Assembly (NCBI GenBank): GCA_945875845.1
Contig: CAMCMB010000010.1
Coordinates: 1-64,000, forward strand
Direction of reading: 5' to 3'
DNA length: 64,000 nt
DNA from: Pirellula staleyi DSM 6068
GTDB taxonomy: Bacteria; Planctomycetota; Planctomycetia; Pirellulales; Pirellulaceae
Made by a program: the position numbers and the translations under genes. Positions 17,759 through 26,530 of the stretch are shown here, in pieces. The notes below the pieces were generated by a model. That model did not search any database. It had not been told where the DNA came from and saw nothing but the letters and a program-made list of their open reading frames with translations. Position 1 is the first letter of the stretch. Each line of letters opens with the position of its first letter.

Positions 17759-18520
17759 GTGACCCGACACTGCTTAGAAATTCCTCTTCATGGACTTAAT
17801 GCTCAAGTGACTCTTCGCGAGAAATCGGACCCTGAGTCGAGTCTGGATAAGATTGCGACCCGCTGGTCGTCCGTTGGCGATCCGAGAAAATTCTTAAGTC
17901 GCTACGAGCGAGCGATTCGCAACTATTTGCGAGCGATCCTCAAGGAGGTCGATGCTGTCGACGAGGTTTTCCAGGATTGCGTCGTGAAGTTACTCAATCG
18001 CCATTTTGTTAAAGCGAAGTGCGACCAAGGCCGATTCCGTTTCTATCTGAAGCGATCCGTTCGAAACACCGCCATCAATTATCTCCGGGAGCAACGCAGA
18101 CAAAAACATGTTGACTACGACATCCGTCAACTTTTGGCAACGCCCAAGGATGAATCGCCCGAAGACGTGCTGTTCTTGAGCGACTGGCGAGATACCTTGC
18201 TGCAGCGATCCTGGAAAGGCTTGGCAGAGCATGAACGATCGTCTCCTGAGAGTCTATGCTACACCGTACTGCGACTCGCTGCAGATTGGCCATTGGAAAG
18301 CTCCGCTCAATTGACGGAGCGGGCGATGAAAATGACAGGCACGTCGATTTCGGTCGAATCCTTTCGAAAAAAGCTAAGTCGAGCCCGTCATCGATTCGCG
18401 GAAAAACTTGTCTTAGAAGTGGGCCAGACGTTGGAAAACCCTAGTCTCGCCAGCGTTGAGTTGGAGTTGATCGATCTCGATCTCATCGTCTATGTGCGGC
18501 ATATTCTGCCTGGCAACTAA
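17759..18520 (+). CDS. ECF-type RNA polymerase sigma factor
   Basis: The product is 253 residues, starting at GTG 17759. Region 2 reads FLSRYERAIRNYLRAILK..DAVDEVFQDCVVKLL, and FRFYLKRSVRNTAINYLREQRRQ is the region 2.4-like helix. The usual spacing to region 4 is occupied by an acidic linker (ATPKDESPEDVLFL). Region 4 resembles VESFRKKLSRARHRFAEKL. This is the pattern of the large planctomycete ECF groups. The C-terminal tail (about 30 acidic and hydrophobic residues) is longer than usual. No anti-sigma factor or kinase gene is adjacent. It ends convergent with moeA, the two stop codons overlapping. Confidence 0.8.
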   Translation: MTRHCLEIPLHGLNAQVTLREKSDPESSLDKIATRWSSVGDPRKFLSRYERAIRNYLRAILKEVDAVDEVFQDCVVKLLNRHFVKAKCDQGRFRFYLKRSVRNTAINYLREQRRQKHVDYDIRQLLATPKDESPEDVLFLSDWRDTLLQRSWKGLAEHERSSPESLCYTVLRLAADWPLESSAQLTERAMKMTGTSISVESFRKKLSRARHRFAEKLVLEVGQTLENPSLASVELELIDLDLIVYVRHILPGN

Positions 18521-19779
18521 TACAAAAAGACCTCGATGATGGTCTCGGATGCATAGCCTTCGCTATTGGCCGGGACAATGACGAAACCATCGGCTGACGT
18601 GGTGGACGTCAAGATCGAAGCGCCGCTGATGGAAATCGGCTCGGCGTTGTTTCCGATCAGCTTGACTCGGGCATAATCGACGCGTCCGACGGTGGATACG
18701 AGCTTGCGAGTGAGCTTGGCCTGCACCCGTAGATAAGGCCAGTCCACACTTCGTCCACTTAACGCACGAATGGCTCGTCCTGCAAAGAAATCATAAGCGC
18801 AGAGGCAAGAGACGGGGTTTCCTGGCAGCAAGAAGACGAGCCGGTTATTGAATAGTCCCATACCGGCCGGACTGCTTGGACGCATCGCGATGCCGTGAAT
18901 CGCAAGCAGGCCATGTGTGGCCACGAGCTGGGGTGCGTGGTCGTCTTGTCCAACGCTCGAACCACCCGACACGAGTAGGATATCTGCCGATTCGGACATC
19001 GAGGCCATGGCGGCCAGCAACGACTCGCGATCATCAGGTACAAGGCCCGGCATCACGGGCTGACCACCATCCCGCTTCACCAACGCATGCAGCATGGGTC
19101 CGTTGGCATCGGTGATCTGGTATCCCTTCGGAGCGGTTCCGCAGGGGAGCAGTTCATTGCCCGTGATCAAGATACCGACTCTTGGCTTGCGTACGACGAC
19201 GGCATTGTTGCAACCGATGGACGAAAGGACTCCGATGTCTTGAGGCCTAAGTACCCTCCTTGCGCTCAGCAACGTTGAGCCACGATGCACATCTTCACCG
19301 ACAGCGCCCACGTGTTTGCCAGCCGACACCTCGGCCATCGCCAACAACGAATCCCCCTGTCTCTCGGTTTTCTCCACGGGTAGGACAGCGTTCGCTCCGT
19401 TCGGCATGGGCGCACCCGTCATGATGCAGACGGTTTGTCCCGGAAATAAGGTTCCGGAAAAAGGAGCGCCCGGAAAAGAAGTCCCCACAATCTTGAACGG
19501 GAGTGGATTGTACGGAGTCGCGCCGTATGTTTCTGTGGCGCTAAGCGCAAAGCCATCCATCATCGAGCGATCAAACCCAGGCACGTTGACACGGCTAACC
19601 ACGTCGGCGGCAAGTATTAGACCGCGAGACTCAAGCAAGGAAACTTCTTCGGTGGGTAGCTTGCTGAAGTTCGGCAGTTGGGCGTCTATCCACGCAACGG
19701 CTTCGTCGACTGTCGTGCGACTCGCAAATCCCTTCATCCGGACATCGGAAGTCACGTTACTCGGTGGCATAGGATTCAT
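18517..19779 (-). CDS. moeA: Molybdopterin molybdenumtransferase MoeA
   Basis: The product is 420 residues from ATG 19779 (an upstream ATG at 19821 also keeps the frame). MoeA inserts Mo or W into adenylylated molybdopterin. NVPGFDRSMMDGFAL, TGAPMPNGANAVLPVE, GILITGNELLP and LLVSGGSSVGQDDH carry the MoeA/gephyrin-E signature, and MRPSSPAG with FLLPGNPVSCLCAY closes the active site. The more usual MKPGKP is MRPSSPA here. It is divergent from moaD (137-nt gap) and clusters with AOR and formylmethanofuran dehydrogenase genes. A second MoeA-type gene lies at the far end of the cluster, so one may favour tungsten, which is inference. Confidence 0.93.
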   Translation of the reverse strand: MNPMPPSNVTSDVRMKGFASRTTVDEAVAWIDAQLPNFSKLPTEEVSLLESRGLILAADVVSRVNVPGFDRSMMDGFALSATETYGATPYNPLPFKIVGTSFPGAPFSGTLFPGQTVCIMTGAPMPNGANAVLPVEKTERQGDSLLAMAEVSAGKHVGAVGEDVHRGSTLLSARRVLRPQDIGVLSSIGCNNAVVVRKPRVGILITGNELLPCGTAPKGYQITDANGPMLHALVKRDGGQPVMPGLVPDDRESLLAAMASMSESADILLVSGGSSVGQDDHAPQLVATHGLLAIHGIAMRPSSPAGMGLFNNRLVFLLPGNPVSCLCAYDFFAGRAIRALSGRSVDWPYLRVQAKLTRKLVSTVGRVDYARVKLIGNNAEPISISGASILTSTTSADGFVIVPANSEGYASETIIEVFLY

Positions 19780-19916
19780 CGTGTGGTTCCATTGGGTCAA
19801 CGCGGTTTTTGAAAGTCCCACAGGAATCGTGGTTGTATTGCCCGATCGGACTTGTAGGACTACGATGTTCTACATCAACTCCACTTCTCGTAGAAGACAA
19901 ACAAACTCCCTTGAAC

Positions 19917-20228
19917 ATGCTTGACCGCCCGATTTCATCGCCGATCCACCTAGTCTTGAGACCGTTGCAGGTGACCGTCGAGCTCTTTGGAATTCCGCGA
20001 TTGCGGGCGGGAGTGTCCCAGTCTGTTGCGGATGGTTCGACTCTCGGTGAAATCCTGCTGGACTTGTCTCGGCGTTTTCCGTCGCTGGGGAAATCCTGCA
20101 TCGAAGGTTGCAATCTGAAAGCGGGCTATATTGCGAACTTGCGTGGTGAGCGATTTGTAACGGATCCCGAGACCGAATTGAACGAGGGAGACATCGTTCT
20201 GCTGATGTCCTTGGATGCCGGTGGGTAA
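19917..20228 (+). CDS. moaD: MoaD/ThiS-type sulfur-carrier protein
   Basis: The product is 103 residues from ATG 19917 (the frame is open to 19809). It has a beta-grasp fold: LQVTVELFGIPRLRAG at the start, TLGEILLDLSRRFPSL helix, LNEGDIVLLMSLDAGG at the end. The C-terminal Gly-Gly is the thiocarboxylation site. As the small subunit of molybdopterin synthase it would donate sulfur to the pterin; AOR-linked MoaD copies may serve a tungsten-pterin enzyme. It ends 13 nt before the AOR start and is surely co-transcribed with it. MoaE is not in the window. Confidence 0.85.
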   Translation: MLDRPISSPIHLVLRPLQVTVELFGIPRLRAGVSQSVADGSTLGEILLDLSRRFPSLGKSCIEGCNLKAGYIANLRGERFVTDPETELNEGDIVLLMSLDAGG

Positions 20229-20241
20229 AGTGGAACATTCA

Positions 20242-22020
20242 ATGGATCAAACCCCTGGGTATCACGGGCGGTATCTACGTATCGATTTGTCGTCGGGGAT
20301 CTCGAAATCAGTGTCACTGGAAGCATCGTTTTTAAGAAAGTATCTCGGCGGTAGTGGTTTGGGTGTGGCGCTGTTGATGAAGGAAGGCACAGCCACGGTT
20401 GAACCGCTTTCTCCAGAAGCGGCGATAGCATTTGTATTTAGTCCCCTTGTTGGCAGTCCCTTAACCACATCCGCCAAGTTTGCAGTGGTCAGTAAGAGCC
20501 CCTTAACTCAACGCATCAACGACTCACTCGCAAGCAGTGGTTTTGCGTTAACCGGAAAGAAAACGGGCCATGATGCGATCGTTCTGGTTGGACGCGCTTC
20601 GCGCCCCTCAGTTCTGGTGATCGATAACGATCAGGTGCGACTGGAGCCGACCGAAGACCTCAGGGGTTGCTCCAATCCAGAAACCCAGAAAAAACTTCGA
20701 AGCCGTTTCGGAGCCGACTTTCAAATCGCAACGATTGGTCCTGCAGGAGAGAGGCTCGTTCGATTTTCAACGATTTCGCATGATGGACGACACGCAGGTC
20801 GAGGCGGCAGCGGTGCAGTCCTTGGTTCGAAAAATATCAAGGCGATTGCCGTGCGAGGCACGCAGCGAGTTCAATGGTCGGACCAGTTGGCTCTCGTACG
20901 TTTGGCAAAAGAGCTATCCGAAAAATCCTTTGGACCGGCGACCGCCAAGTACCGGGAGTTGGGGACCGCCTCCAATCTATTGACGTTCAATCGACTAAAT
21001 GTCTTGCCGACTCGGAATTTCCAACAAGGGAGTTTTCAGGGCGCATCGGCAATCTCATCAGAAGAACTCGGCGCCGTCCGCAATCGGACACGCGCCTCAT
21101 GTGCGGCATGTACAATCGGGTGCGAACATCTTTACAGTCTCAAGAGCGGCGTACCCGTAAGATTGGAATACGAGAGCCTGTTCGCCCTTGGACCCTTATG
21201 CGGTATCGATGATTCTGAAATAGTGCTGATTGCATCTCAGCGTTGTGACGCCGCAGGGCTCGATACGATCAGCTCAGGCGGAACCATTGGTTTTGCCATG
21301 GAGTGTGCCGAGCGTGGCCTGATCGATGCCCCTTGGCTCCGCTTTGGGGATGGCAACGCATTGTTGCGTGCCCTGGATTTAATGGTTAGCGGTGAAGGGC
21401 TCGGGCAACTGCTAGCAATGGGAAGCCGCGCCATGGCCATGGAAATAGGGCATGACTCAATCGAATTCGCCCCGCAGGTCAAGGGATTGGAACTGCCGGG
21501 CTATGATCCTCGCGGTTTGCAAATGATGGCACTCGGGTTTGCGGTTGGCGCGCGAGGTGCAGATCACAACCGTTCCGGAGCCTATGAGGTAGATTTTTCG
21601 GAGGCGGTCGATCGGCGAAATGTCGGCCCCGAGTCGGCGCATTTGGCCGTCGAAACCGAAGACCGAGCAGCTCTGATGGACTCGCTGATCCTATGCAAGT
21701 TCCTGCGCGGCGTTTTTGTTGACTTCTTTCACGAGTCCGCTGACATTCTTCGATTGGTCACAGGTTGGGACGTAACGGCCGCAGAGCTTCGCGAGACCGC
21801 TCAGCGGATTGTCACGGAAAAGAAACGTTTCAATATCCTTGCGGGATGGACCCCATCCGAAGACACTTTGCCCACGCGAATGCTTCAGACCGCCATCCCC
21901 GAAGATGCCCGTTCAAGTTTATCAACGGATCGACTTGCATCGCTCATAAAAGCTTACAATCTAGCTCGAGGCTGGAGCGAAGAAGGTTGGCTACCCGAAG
22001 CGGAGCAGTGTACGCTGTGA
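20242..22020 (+). CDS. Aldehyde:ferredoxin oxidoreductase family (tungsten) enzyme
   Basis: The product is 592 residues from ATG 20242. AOR enzymes oxidise aldehydes to acids (or do the reverse) with a tungsto-bispterin and one [4Fe-4S] cluster, using ferredoxin. AGRGGSGAVLGSKNIKAIA (residues 185-203) is the family signature. The cluster ligands are Cys287, Cys290, Cys294 (CAACTIGC) and Cys485 (LILCKF). The pterin-binding segments CDAAGLD (335-341) and KGLELPGYDPRG (414-425) are kept. Length is normal (about 600). It follows moaD directly and precedes fwdD-fhcB-fhcA-fhcD on the same strand. The substrate is unknown; the context suggests a C1 or formaldehyde-linked compound, which is inference. 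Confidence 0.9.
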   Translation: MDQTPGYHGRYLRIDLSSGISKSVSLEASFLRKYLGGSGLGVALLMKEGTATVEPLSPEAAIAFVFSPLVGSPLTTSAKFAVVSKSPLTQRINDSLASSGFALTGKKTGHDAIVLVGRASRPSVLVIDNDQVRLEPTEDLRGCSNPETQKKLRSRFGADFQIATIGPAGERLVRFSTISHDGRHAGRGGSGAVLGSKNIKAIAVRGTQRVQWSDQLALVRLAKELSEKSFGPATAKYRELGTASNLLTFNRLNVLPTRNFQQGSFQGASAISSEELGAVRNRTRASCAACTIGCEHLYSLKSGVPVRLEYESLFALGPLCGIDDSEIVLIASQRCDAAGLDTISSGGTIGFAMECAERGLIDAPWLRFGDGNALLRALDLMVSGEGLGQLLAMGSRAMAMEIGHDSIEFAPQVKGLELPGYDPRGLQMMALGFAVGARGADHNRSGAYEVDFSEAVDRRNVGPESAHLAVETEDRAALMDSLILCKFLRGVFVDFFHESADILRLVTGWDVTAAELRETAQRIVTEKKRFNILAGWTPSEDTLPTRMLQTAIPEDARSSLSTDRLASLIKAYNLARGWSEEGWLPEAEQCTL

Positions 22021-22038
22021 ATAAATGCTTAGGTCATC

Positions 22039-22098
22039 ACCGGAGGGCTCGCGCCCTGCCGCTAGCATTTGGTAGCGGAACGGCGTGAGCCGTCCGGT
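22039..22098 (+). repeat. 60-nt imperfect hairpin between AOR gene and fwdD
   Basis: ACCGGAGGGCTCGCGCCCTG-CCGCTA and TAGCGGAACGGCGTGAGCC-GTCCGGT form 26-nt arms around an 8-nt loop (GCATTTGG). Four or five mismatches are spread through the stem. It lies 18 nt after the AOR stop. This shape matches a common planctomycete intergenic repeat. It could act as an RNA-stability or attenuation element inside the operon. Confidence 0.7.
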
Positions 22099-22191
22099 AA
22101 GTCCAACAGACTAAATCCGCAGCCGATCCGCGATAGTGCGCCTCATGAACGATCCTCAACCCCATACCACTATTTCCTCGCGATACTATTC

Positions 22192-22551
22192 ATGCTTGAA
22201 ACATTTATTCTTATTCCAGGTCGAACAACAGACCAAGGCTGCGGGGTTAGCGAAGGGAAGTTCAAGGACAGGTACCAAAACGCGATCCGGGCACTGCAAG
22301 TCGCTCCGGGCGACATGACTCGGCTTGGGCTAGCCGAGGGCGATCGAGTTCGCTTGACGGGTGAAGAGGGACAGACCGTTGAAGTTTGTATTACGGCTGC
22401 GAAAAAAGAGGAGTTGCCGGAAGGACTACTGTTCATTGCTTACGGTGACATCTCCAGTCGGATGATGACGGGAGATACGCATGGTTCCGGGATGCCGACC
22501 AGCAAGGGAATGGAAGTGACGATGGAGTTGGTTCAAAAGGCAGTCGCATAG
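22192..22551 (+). CDS. fwdD: Formylmethanofuran dehydrogenase subunit D-like (pterin-dinucleotide binding)
   Basis: The product is 119 residues from ATG 22192. It is a small beta-barrel of the molybdopterin-dinucleotide-binding type: MTRLGLAEGDRVRLTGEEG, then ELPEGLLFIAYGD. SGMPTSKGMEVTMEL near the end matches the GMPxxKG region of FwdD/FmdD. In methanogens this subunit completes the metal-pterin site together with FwdB. Fhc complexes of methylotrophic proteobacteria, which do no redox chemistry, lack it. It lies 42 nt upstream of fhcB on the same strand. Its presence supports a redox-competent complex here. Confidence 0.8.
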   Translation: MLETFILIPGRTTDQGCGVSEGKFKDRYQNAIRALQVAPGDMTRLGLAEGDRVRLTGEEGQTVEVCITAAKKEELPEGLLFIAYGDISSRMMTGDTHGSGMPTSKGMEVTMELVQKAVA

Positions 22552-22593
22552 AGTGGTCCGGTTCAACATCGCTAACTTCGAAAGTATTTTTTT

Positions 22594-23943
22594 ATGACCA
22601 GCGGATCCACTCAAGCTCACGCACCCACTCCGAGCATCCCGGGCGAACTCAAGATCATTCAGGATGCCACATGCACGTTTTGTGGCTGCGTCTGCGACGA
22701 TATCGAGTTGACGGTCAAGGACGACCACATCATCGAGGCCAAACGCGCCTGTATATTGGGCAAATCTTGGTTTCTCAATCACAGTGTGGAAGACAGACCG
22801 AGTTGCACGATCGACGGCAATCCTGCCAGCTTGGAGCAAGGATACGATCGAGCGGCGCAGATTTTGACGCATGGGAAATACCCGATCGTCTATGGTTTGA
22901 GCGACTCTCCGTGTGAAGCACAGCGAGTTGCCGTCAGCATCGTCGATTGGATCAGCGGCACGATCGACACGACCACCAGCGTTTGTCACGGACCATCCGG
23001 GATGGCCTTTCAAGGGGTTGGCGAAGTGACCTGTTCGCTTGGCGAAGTGGCGAATCGCGGTGATATGATTATGTTTTGGGGCTCGAACCCTGCCGAAAGC
23101 CATCCACGTCATTTTACCAAATACAGCCTTATGCCCAAGGGAATGTTCCTTCCCAACGGACGCAAGGATCGAACTTGTGTCATTGTCGACGTCCGCAGGA
23201 CCAAGAGCGCCAAGGCAGCGGACATCTTCATTCAGATTAAACCCAAGAAAGACTTCGAAGCGCTTTGGACTCTAAGAGCACTTGCGAAGGGGATTGAGTT
23301 GGATCCAGAGCTTGTGCTTCGCGAAACCGGAGTTGAGTTCTCCGTTTGGAGCGATCTGATGGACCGGATGAAGGCTTGCAAGTTCGGTGTCATCTTCTTT
23401 GGAATGGGGTTAACCATGACTCGGGGCAAGCACGTCAATAGCGAAGCCCTACTAGCATTGACGCGGGACATGAACGCTCACACGCGATTTGTCGCCAAGC
23501 CGAATCGGGGTCATGGAAATGTGACGGGGGCCGACAATGTTGTTTCATGGCGAACGGGCTATCCTTTCGGAGTCAATCACGCGCGAGGGTATCCTCGGTT
23601 CAACCCGGGCGAGTATACCACCTCGGATACTCTGGCCAATCGAGAAGCCGATTGTGCCATGATGATCGCTTGTGATCCGATGGCCAATTTCTCGCAACCT
23701 GCGCGCGAACATTTGGCGACGATTCCTTATATTGCACTTGATACCAAAGAAACGCCTACGACTCGGTCGGCCGCCGTGGCCTTCGCTGTAGCGACCTATG
23801 GCATCAACACGGGTGGAACCGTCTATCGAATGGACGATGTTCCCATTCCGCTTCGCCCGGCGTTTGCATCTCCTCACCCCAGCGACTATGACGTGCTGAC
23901 CGCCATCGAAGTACGCGTGAAAAAGATCCTAGGCATCACATGA
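22594..23943 (+). CDS. fhcB: Formylmethanofuran dehydrogenase subunit B (FwdB/FhcB)
   Basis: The product is 449 residues, the length of methanogen FwdB and longer than the roughly 350 of Methylobacterium FhcB. The [4Fe-4S] ligands CTFCGCVCDD (Cys27, Cys30, Cys34) are followed by Cys53. SVCHGPSGMAFQGVGE puts a Cys131-His132 pair where FwdB binds Mo/W. FWGSNPAESHPRH and NREADCAMMIACDPMAN are pterin-binding motifs. In methanogens FwdB oxidises or reduces the formate/CO2 unit. The retained ligands argue for an active metal site, unlike the inactive methylotroph FhcB. It overlaps fhcA by 4 nt (ATGA). Confidence 0.9.
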   Translation: MTSGSTQAHAPTPSIPGELKIIQDATCTFCGCVCDDIELTVKDDHIIEAKRACILGKSWFLNHSVEDRPSCTIDGNPASLEQGYDRAAQILTHGKYPIVYGLSDSPCEAQRVAVSIVDWISGTIDTTTSVCHGPSGMAFQGVGEVTCSLGEVANRGDMIMFWGSNPAESHPRHFTKYSLMPKGMFLPNGRKDRTCVIVDVRRTKSAKAADIFIQIKPKKDFEALWTLRALAKGIELDPELVLRETGVEFSVWSDLMDRMKACKFGVIFFGMGLTMTRGKHVNSEALLALTRDMNAHTRFVAKPNRGHGNVTGADNVVSWRTGYPFGVNHARGYPRFNPGEYTTSDTLANREADCAMMIACDPMANFSQPAREHLATIPYIALDTKETPTTRSAAVAFAVATYGINTGGTVYRMDDVPIPLRPAFASPHPSDYDVLTAIEVRVKKILGIT

Positions 23944-25613
23944 CGTCACCTGACTACACAAAAATCTCCCAAGGAATCGTCTACGATCCTCGAAATGGCG
24001 TCGATGGTGAAGTCCGCGACCTATGGATTTTGGATGGTCGAATCGTCGATTCGCCAGCGGACTCTTCCGTTCGTGCGTCAAGAACGATCGACGCGACCGG
24101 ATTGGTGGTTATGCCGGGTGGGATCGATATGCATTGCCACATCGCGGGCCCGAAAGTCAACGTCGCTCGCAAAATGCGGCCGGAAGAAAAACGCCGGGGC
24201 GAACAAATGCCTCGAACCAGTATCACCCACAGTGGCTCGATGGGCAGCGTACCCAGCACGTTTGCAACGGGCTACAAATACGCCGCGCTCGGTTACACCA
24301 CCGCATTCGATGCGGCTATTCCGCCGATTGCAGCTCGACATGCGCACGAAGAGTTTGAAGATACGCCCTGTATCGACAAAGGTTTTTACGTGCTGATGGG
24401 GAACAATCACTATGTGATGCAGTCCCTGATGAAAAATGAGCCACACAAATTGAAGGCGTTCATTGCATGGTTGCTTACCTCCACGAAAGGTTTTGCGCCC
24501 AAACTGGTGAATCCCGGTGGCGTTGAGGTTTGGAAATCAAAGCAGGCGGGCAACGTGAGCGGATTGGATACGAAGGTCGATCACTTTGGAGTGACTCCTC
24601 GGCAGATCATTTGCGGTGTCGCACAGGCTGCAGCAGAACTCGCATTGCCCCATCCCGTCCACATTCATTGCAACAACCTCGGTATGCCAGGCAACTGGGA
24701 GACAACGCTCGAGACGATGCGAGCATTGAACGGATATCGAGGGCACATCACTCACATTCAGTTCCATAGTTATGGCGGTGGGAATGGAGATGAAAACACA
24801 TTCAACAGCAAAGTGATTCCGTTGGTAGAGTATGTCAATTCGCATCCCAACATTACCGTCGATGTTGGCCAAGTGCTGTTTGGGGAAACGACCAGCATGA
24901 CGGGAGATGGACCGCTTGGTTATTTTTTATCCAAAGTCTACGGTGGAAAATGGTTCAGCAGCGATACCGAGATGGAGTCCGGTTGTGGAATCACTCCGAT
25001 CAAATACCGCAATAAATCGCTTGTGCATGCGCTCCAATGGGCGATTGGGCTTGAGTGGTACCTGCTGGTCAAAGATCCTTGGCAGGTCGTCATGAGTACG
25101 GACCATCCCAACGGAGGCTCGTTCCTTGCTTATCCGCAAATCATTCGGTTTCTAATGGACAAAACCTATCGAAGGGATGTTCTTAAAACATGTCCGCCTG
25201 CCATTTTAGAACGCTCGTCGCTCTGGGAAATCGACCGTGAATACACGCTCAATGAAATTGCCATCATCACACGAGCCGGTCCGGCGAAAATCCTGGGCCT
25301 GAACGACAAGGGGCACCTAGGAGCTGGTGCAGATGCAGATATCACCATTTACACTCCACATGAAAACAAGGAAGTGATGTTCGAGATGCCGCGTGTTGTC
25401 ATCAAGTCCGGTCGAGTCCTTGTCGAACAGGGGGAGATCCGCGAAACACTCATCGGCAAGACGCTGCATGTTCAACCAAACTACGACCTCGAAGTCGAGA
25501 CGGATATTCAGGAATGGTTTGAAAAATACTATTCGATCCAATGGCGAAATTATCCTGTCGATTTGAGCTACTTGTACGAATCCTGCGTCATTCCGACCCG
25601 GCGAGGATCCTAA
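23940..25613 (+). CDS. fhcA: Formylmethanofuran dehydrogenase subunit A (amidohydrolase FwdA/FhcA)
   Basis: The product is 557 residues. It is an amidohydrolase that forms or splits the formyl-methanofuran amide. MPGGIDMHCHIAGPKVN holds the metal His65 and His67. VHIHCNNLGMPGNWETTLETM, THIQFHSYGG and STDHPNGGSF carry the other metal and substrate residues. The whole length matches FwdA (about 560-570). In methanogens this subunit uses formate made by FwdB; in methylotrophs it hydrolyses formyl-MFR. It overlaps fhcB by 4 nt and fhcD by 1 nt (TAATG), so translation is probably coupled. Confidence 0.93.
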   Translation: MTSPDYTKISQGIVYDPRNGVDGEVRDLWILDGRIVDSPADSSVRASRTIDATGLVVMPGGIDMHCHIAGPKVNVARKMRPEEKRRGEQMPRTSITHSGSMGSVPSTFATGYKYAALGYTTAFDAAIPPIAARHAHEEFEDTPCIDKGFYVLMGNNHYVMQSLMKNEPHKLKAFIAWLLTSTKGFAPKLVNPGGVEVWKSKQAGNVSGLDTKVDHFGVTPRQIICGVAQAAAELALPHPVHIHCNNLGMPGNWETTLETMRALNGYRGHITHIQFHSYGGGNGDENTFNSKVIPLVEYVNSHPNITVDVGQVLFGETTSMTGDGPLGYFLSKVYGGKWFSSDTEMESGCGITPIKYRNKSLVHALQWAIGLEWYLLVKDPWQVVMSTDHPNGGSFLAYPQIIRFLMDKTYRRDVLKTCPPAILERSSLWEIDREYTLNEIAIITRAGPAKILGLNDKGHLGAGADADITIYTPHENKEVMFEMPRVVIKSGRVLVEQGEIRETLIGKTLHVQPNYDLEVETDIQEWFEKYYSIQWRNYPVDLSYLYESCVIPTRRGS

Positions 25614-26530
25614 TGACGGAATCTCAAACCAATCCCATGCACCTTCACGGCGTCGAAATCATCGACACGTTTGCCGAAGCGTTTCCGATCAAAGCCACGC
25701 GACTGATTATCACAGCCGACCAGCTTCGTTGGGCAACGATGGCAGCAACGGTCATGTGTGGCAATGCAACAAGTGTCATAGCCTGCGATGTCGAAGCCGC
25801 TATTGAACAATTGGTTGCACCGGAGGAATCGCCGGATGGCCGACCCGGCGTATCGGTGCTCGTTTTTGGGTTTAAGATAGAAGCCTTGGCAAAGGCGTTG
25901 CAGGCGCGCGTCGGTCAGTGTGTCCTCACGTGCCCTACCACCGCTTGTTACAACGGAATTCGCGATTGTCCTAAGGAAAAACAGATCCGAATCGGAGGCG
26001 GCATTCGCTACTTTGGCGATGGCTTTCAAGTCGCCAAAAAGTTCGAAGACCGGCGATTTTGGCGAATTCCTACGATGGATGGTGAGTTTGTCTGCGAGGA
26101 TTACTTTGGCACGCTTACCGGAGTCGCCGGTGGAAATCTCCTGATCTGCGGAACCAACTCTTCAGCCGCATTGATCGCGGCCGAAGCGGCTGTCGCTGCG
26201 ATCAGTACGGGTACGGATGTTGCCTTGCCATTCCCAGGTGGAATTGTGCGATCTGGGAGCAAGGTGGGTTCAAGATATCCGGCACTCAAAGCGAGCACGA
26301 ATGATGCGTATTGTCCGTCCCTGCGAGGGGTGACAAAATCGGAGCTACCACCGAATTGCCATGCGGTCTACGAGATCGTTATCGACGGACTTTCGTTCGA
26401 GGCAGTTCAGTCGGCAATGAAGCGAGGTCTTCATGCCGCCTCCGCTTCACCGAACATTCTCCGTATTACGGCTGGCAACTATGGTGGCAAGCTCGGTAAG
26501 CACCATTTCTATTTGCGCGAGCTGATCTAG
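25613..26530 (+). CDS. fhcD: Formylmethanofuran:tetrahydromethanopterin formyltransferase
   Basis: The product is 305 residues, close to the usual 297 of Ftr. It moves the formyl group between methanofuran and tetrahydromethanopterin. HGVEIIDTFAEAFPIKATRL at the start, VLTCPTTACYNGI and RIGGGIRYFGDGFQ are Ftr motifs. YPALKASTNDAYCPSLRG is the conserved central part and ITAGNYGGKLGKHHFYLREL is the C-terminal end. The start overlaps the fhcA stop. The stop (TAG) abuts the ATG of the next gene. FhcC/FwdC, which completes the complex, is not found in the window. Confidence 0.93.
   Translation: MTESQTNPMHLHGVEIIDTFAEAFPIKATRLIITADQLRWATMAATVMCGNATSVIACDVEAAIEQLVAPEESPDGRPGVSVLVFGFKIEALAKALQARVGQCVLTCPTTACYNGIRDCPKEKQIRIGGGIRYFGDGFQVAKKFEDRRFWRIPTMDGEFVCEDYFGTLTGVAGGNLLICGTNSSAALIAAEAAVAAISTGTDVALPFPGGIVRSGSKVGSRYPALKASTNDAYCPSLRGVTKSELPPNCHAVYEIVIDGLSFEAVQSAMKRGLHAASASPNILRITAGNYGGKLGKHHFYLRELI

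Noticed and set aside
19316-19924. 202-codon open frame on the plus strand overlapping moeA
   Set aside because: moeA motifs fill the opposite strand; no start site or family features on this one.
22426-23112. 228-codon open frame on the minus strand
   Set aside because: It is antisense to fhcB, which has strong family motifs; composition is that of a shadow frame.
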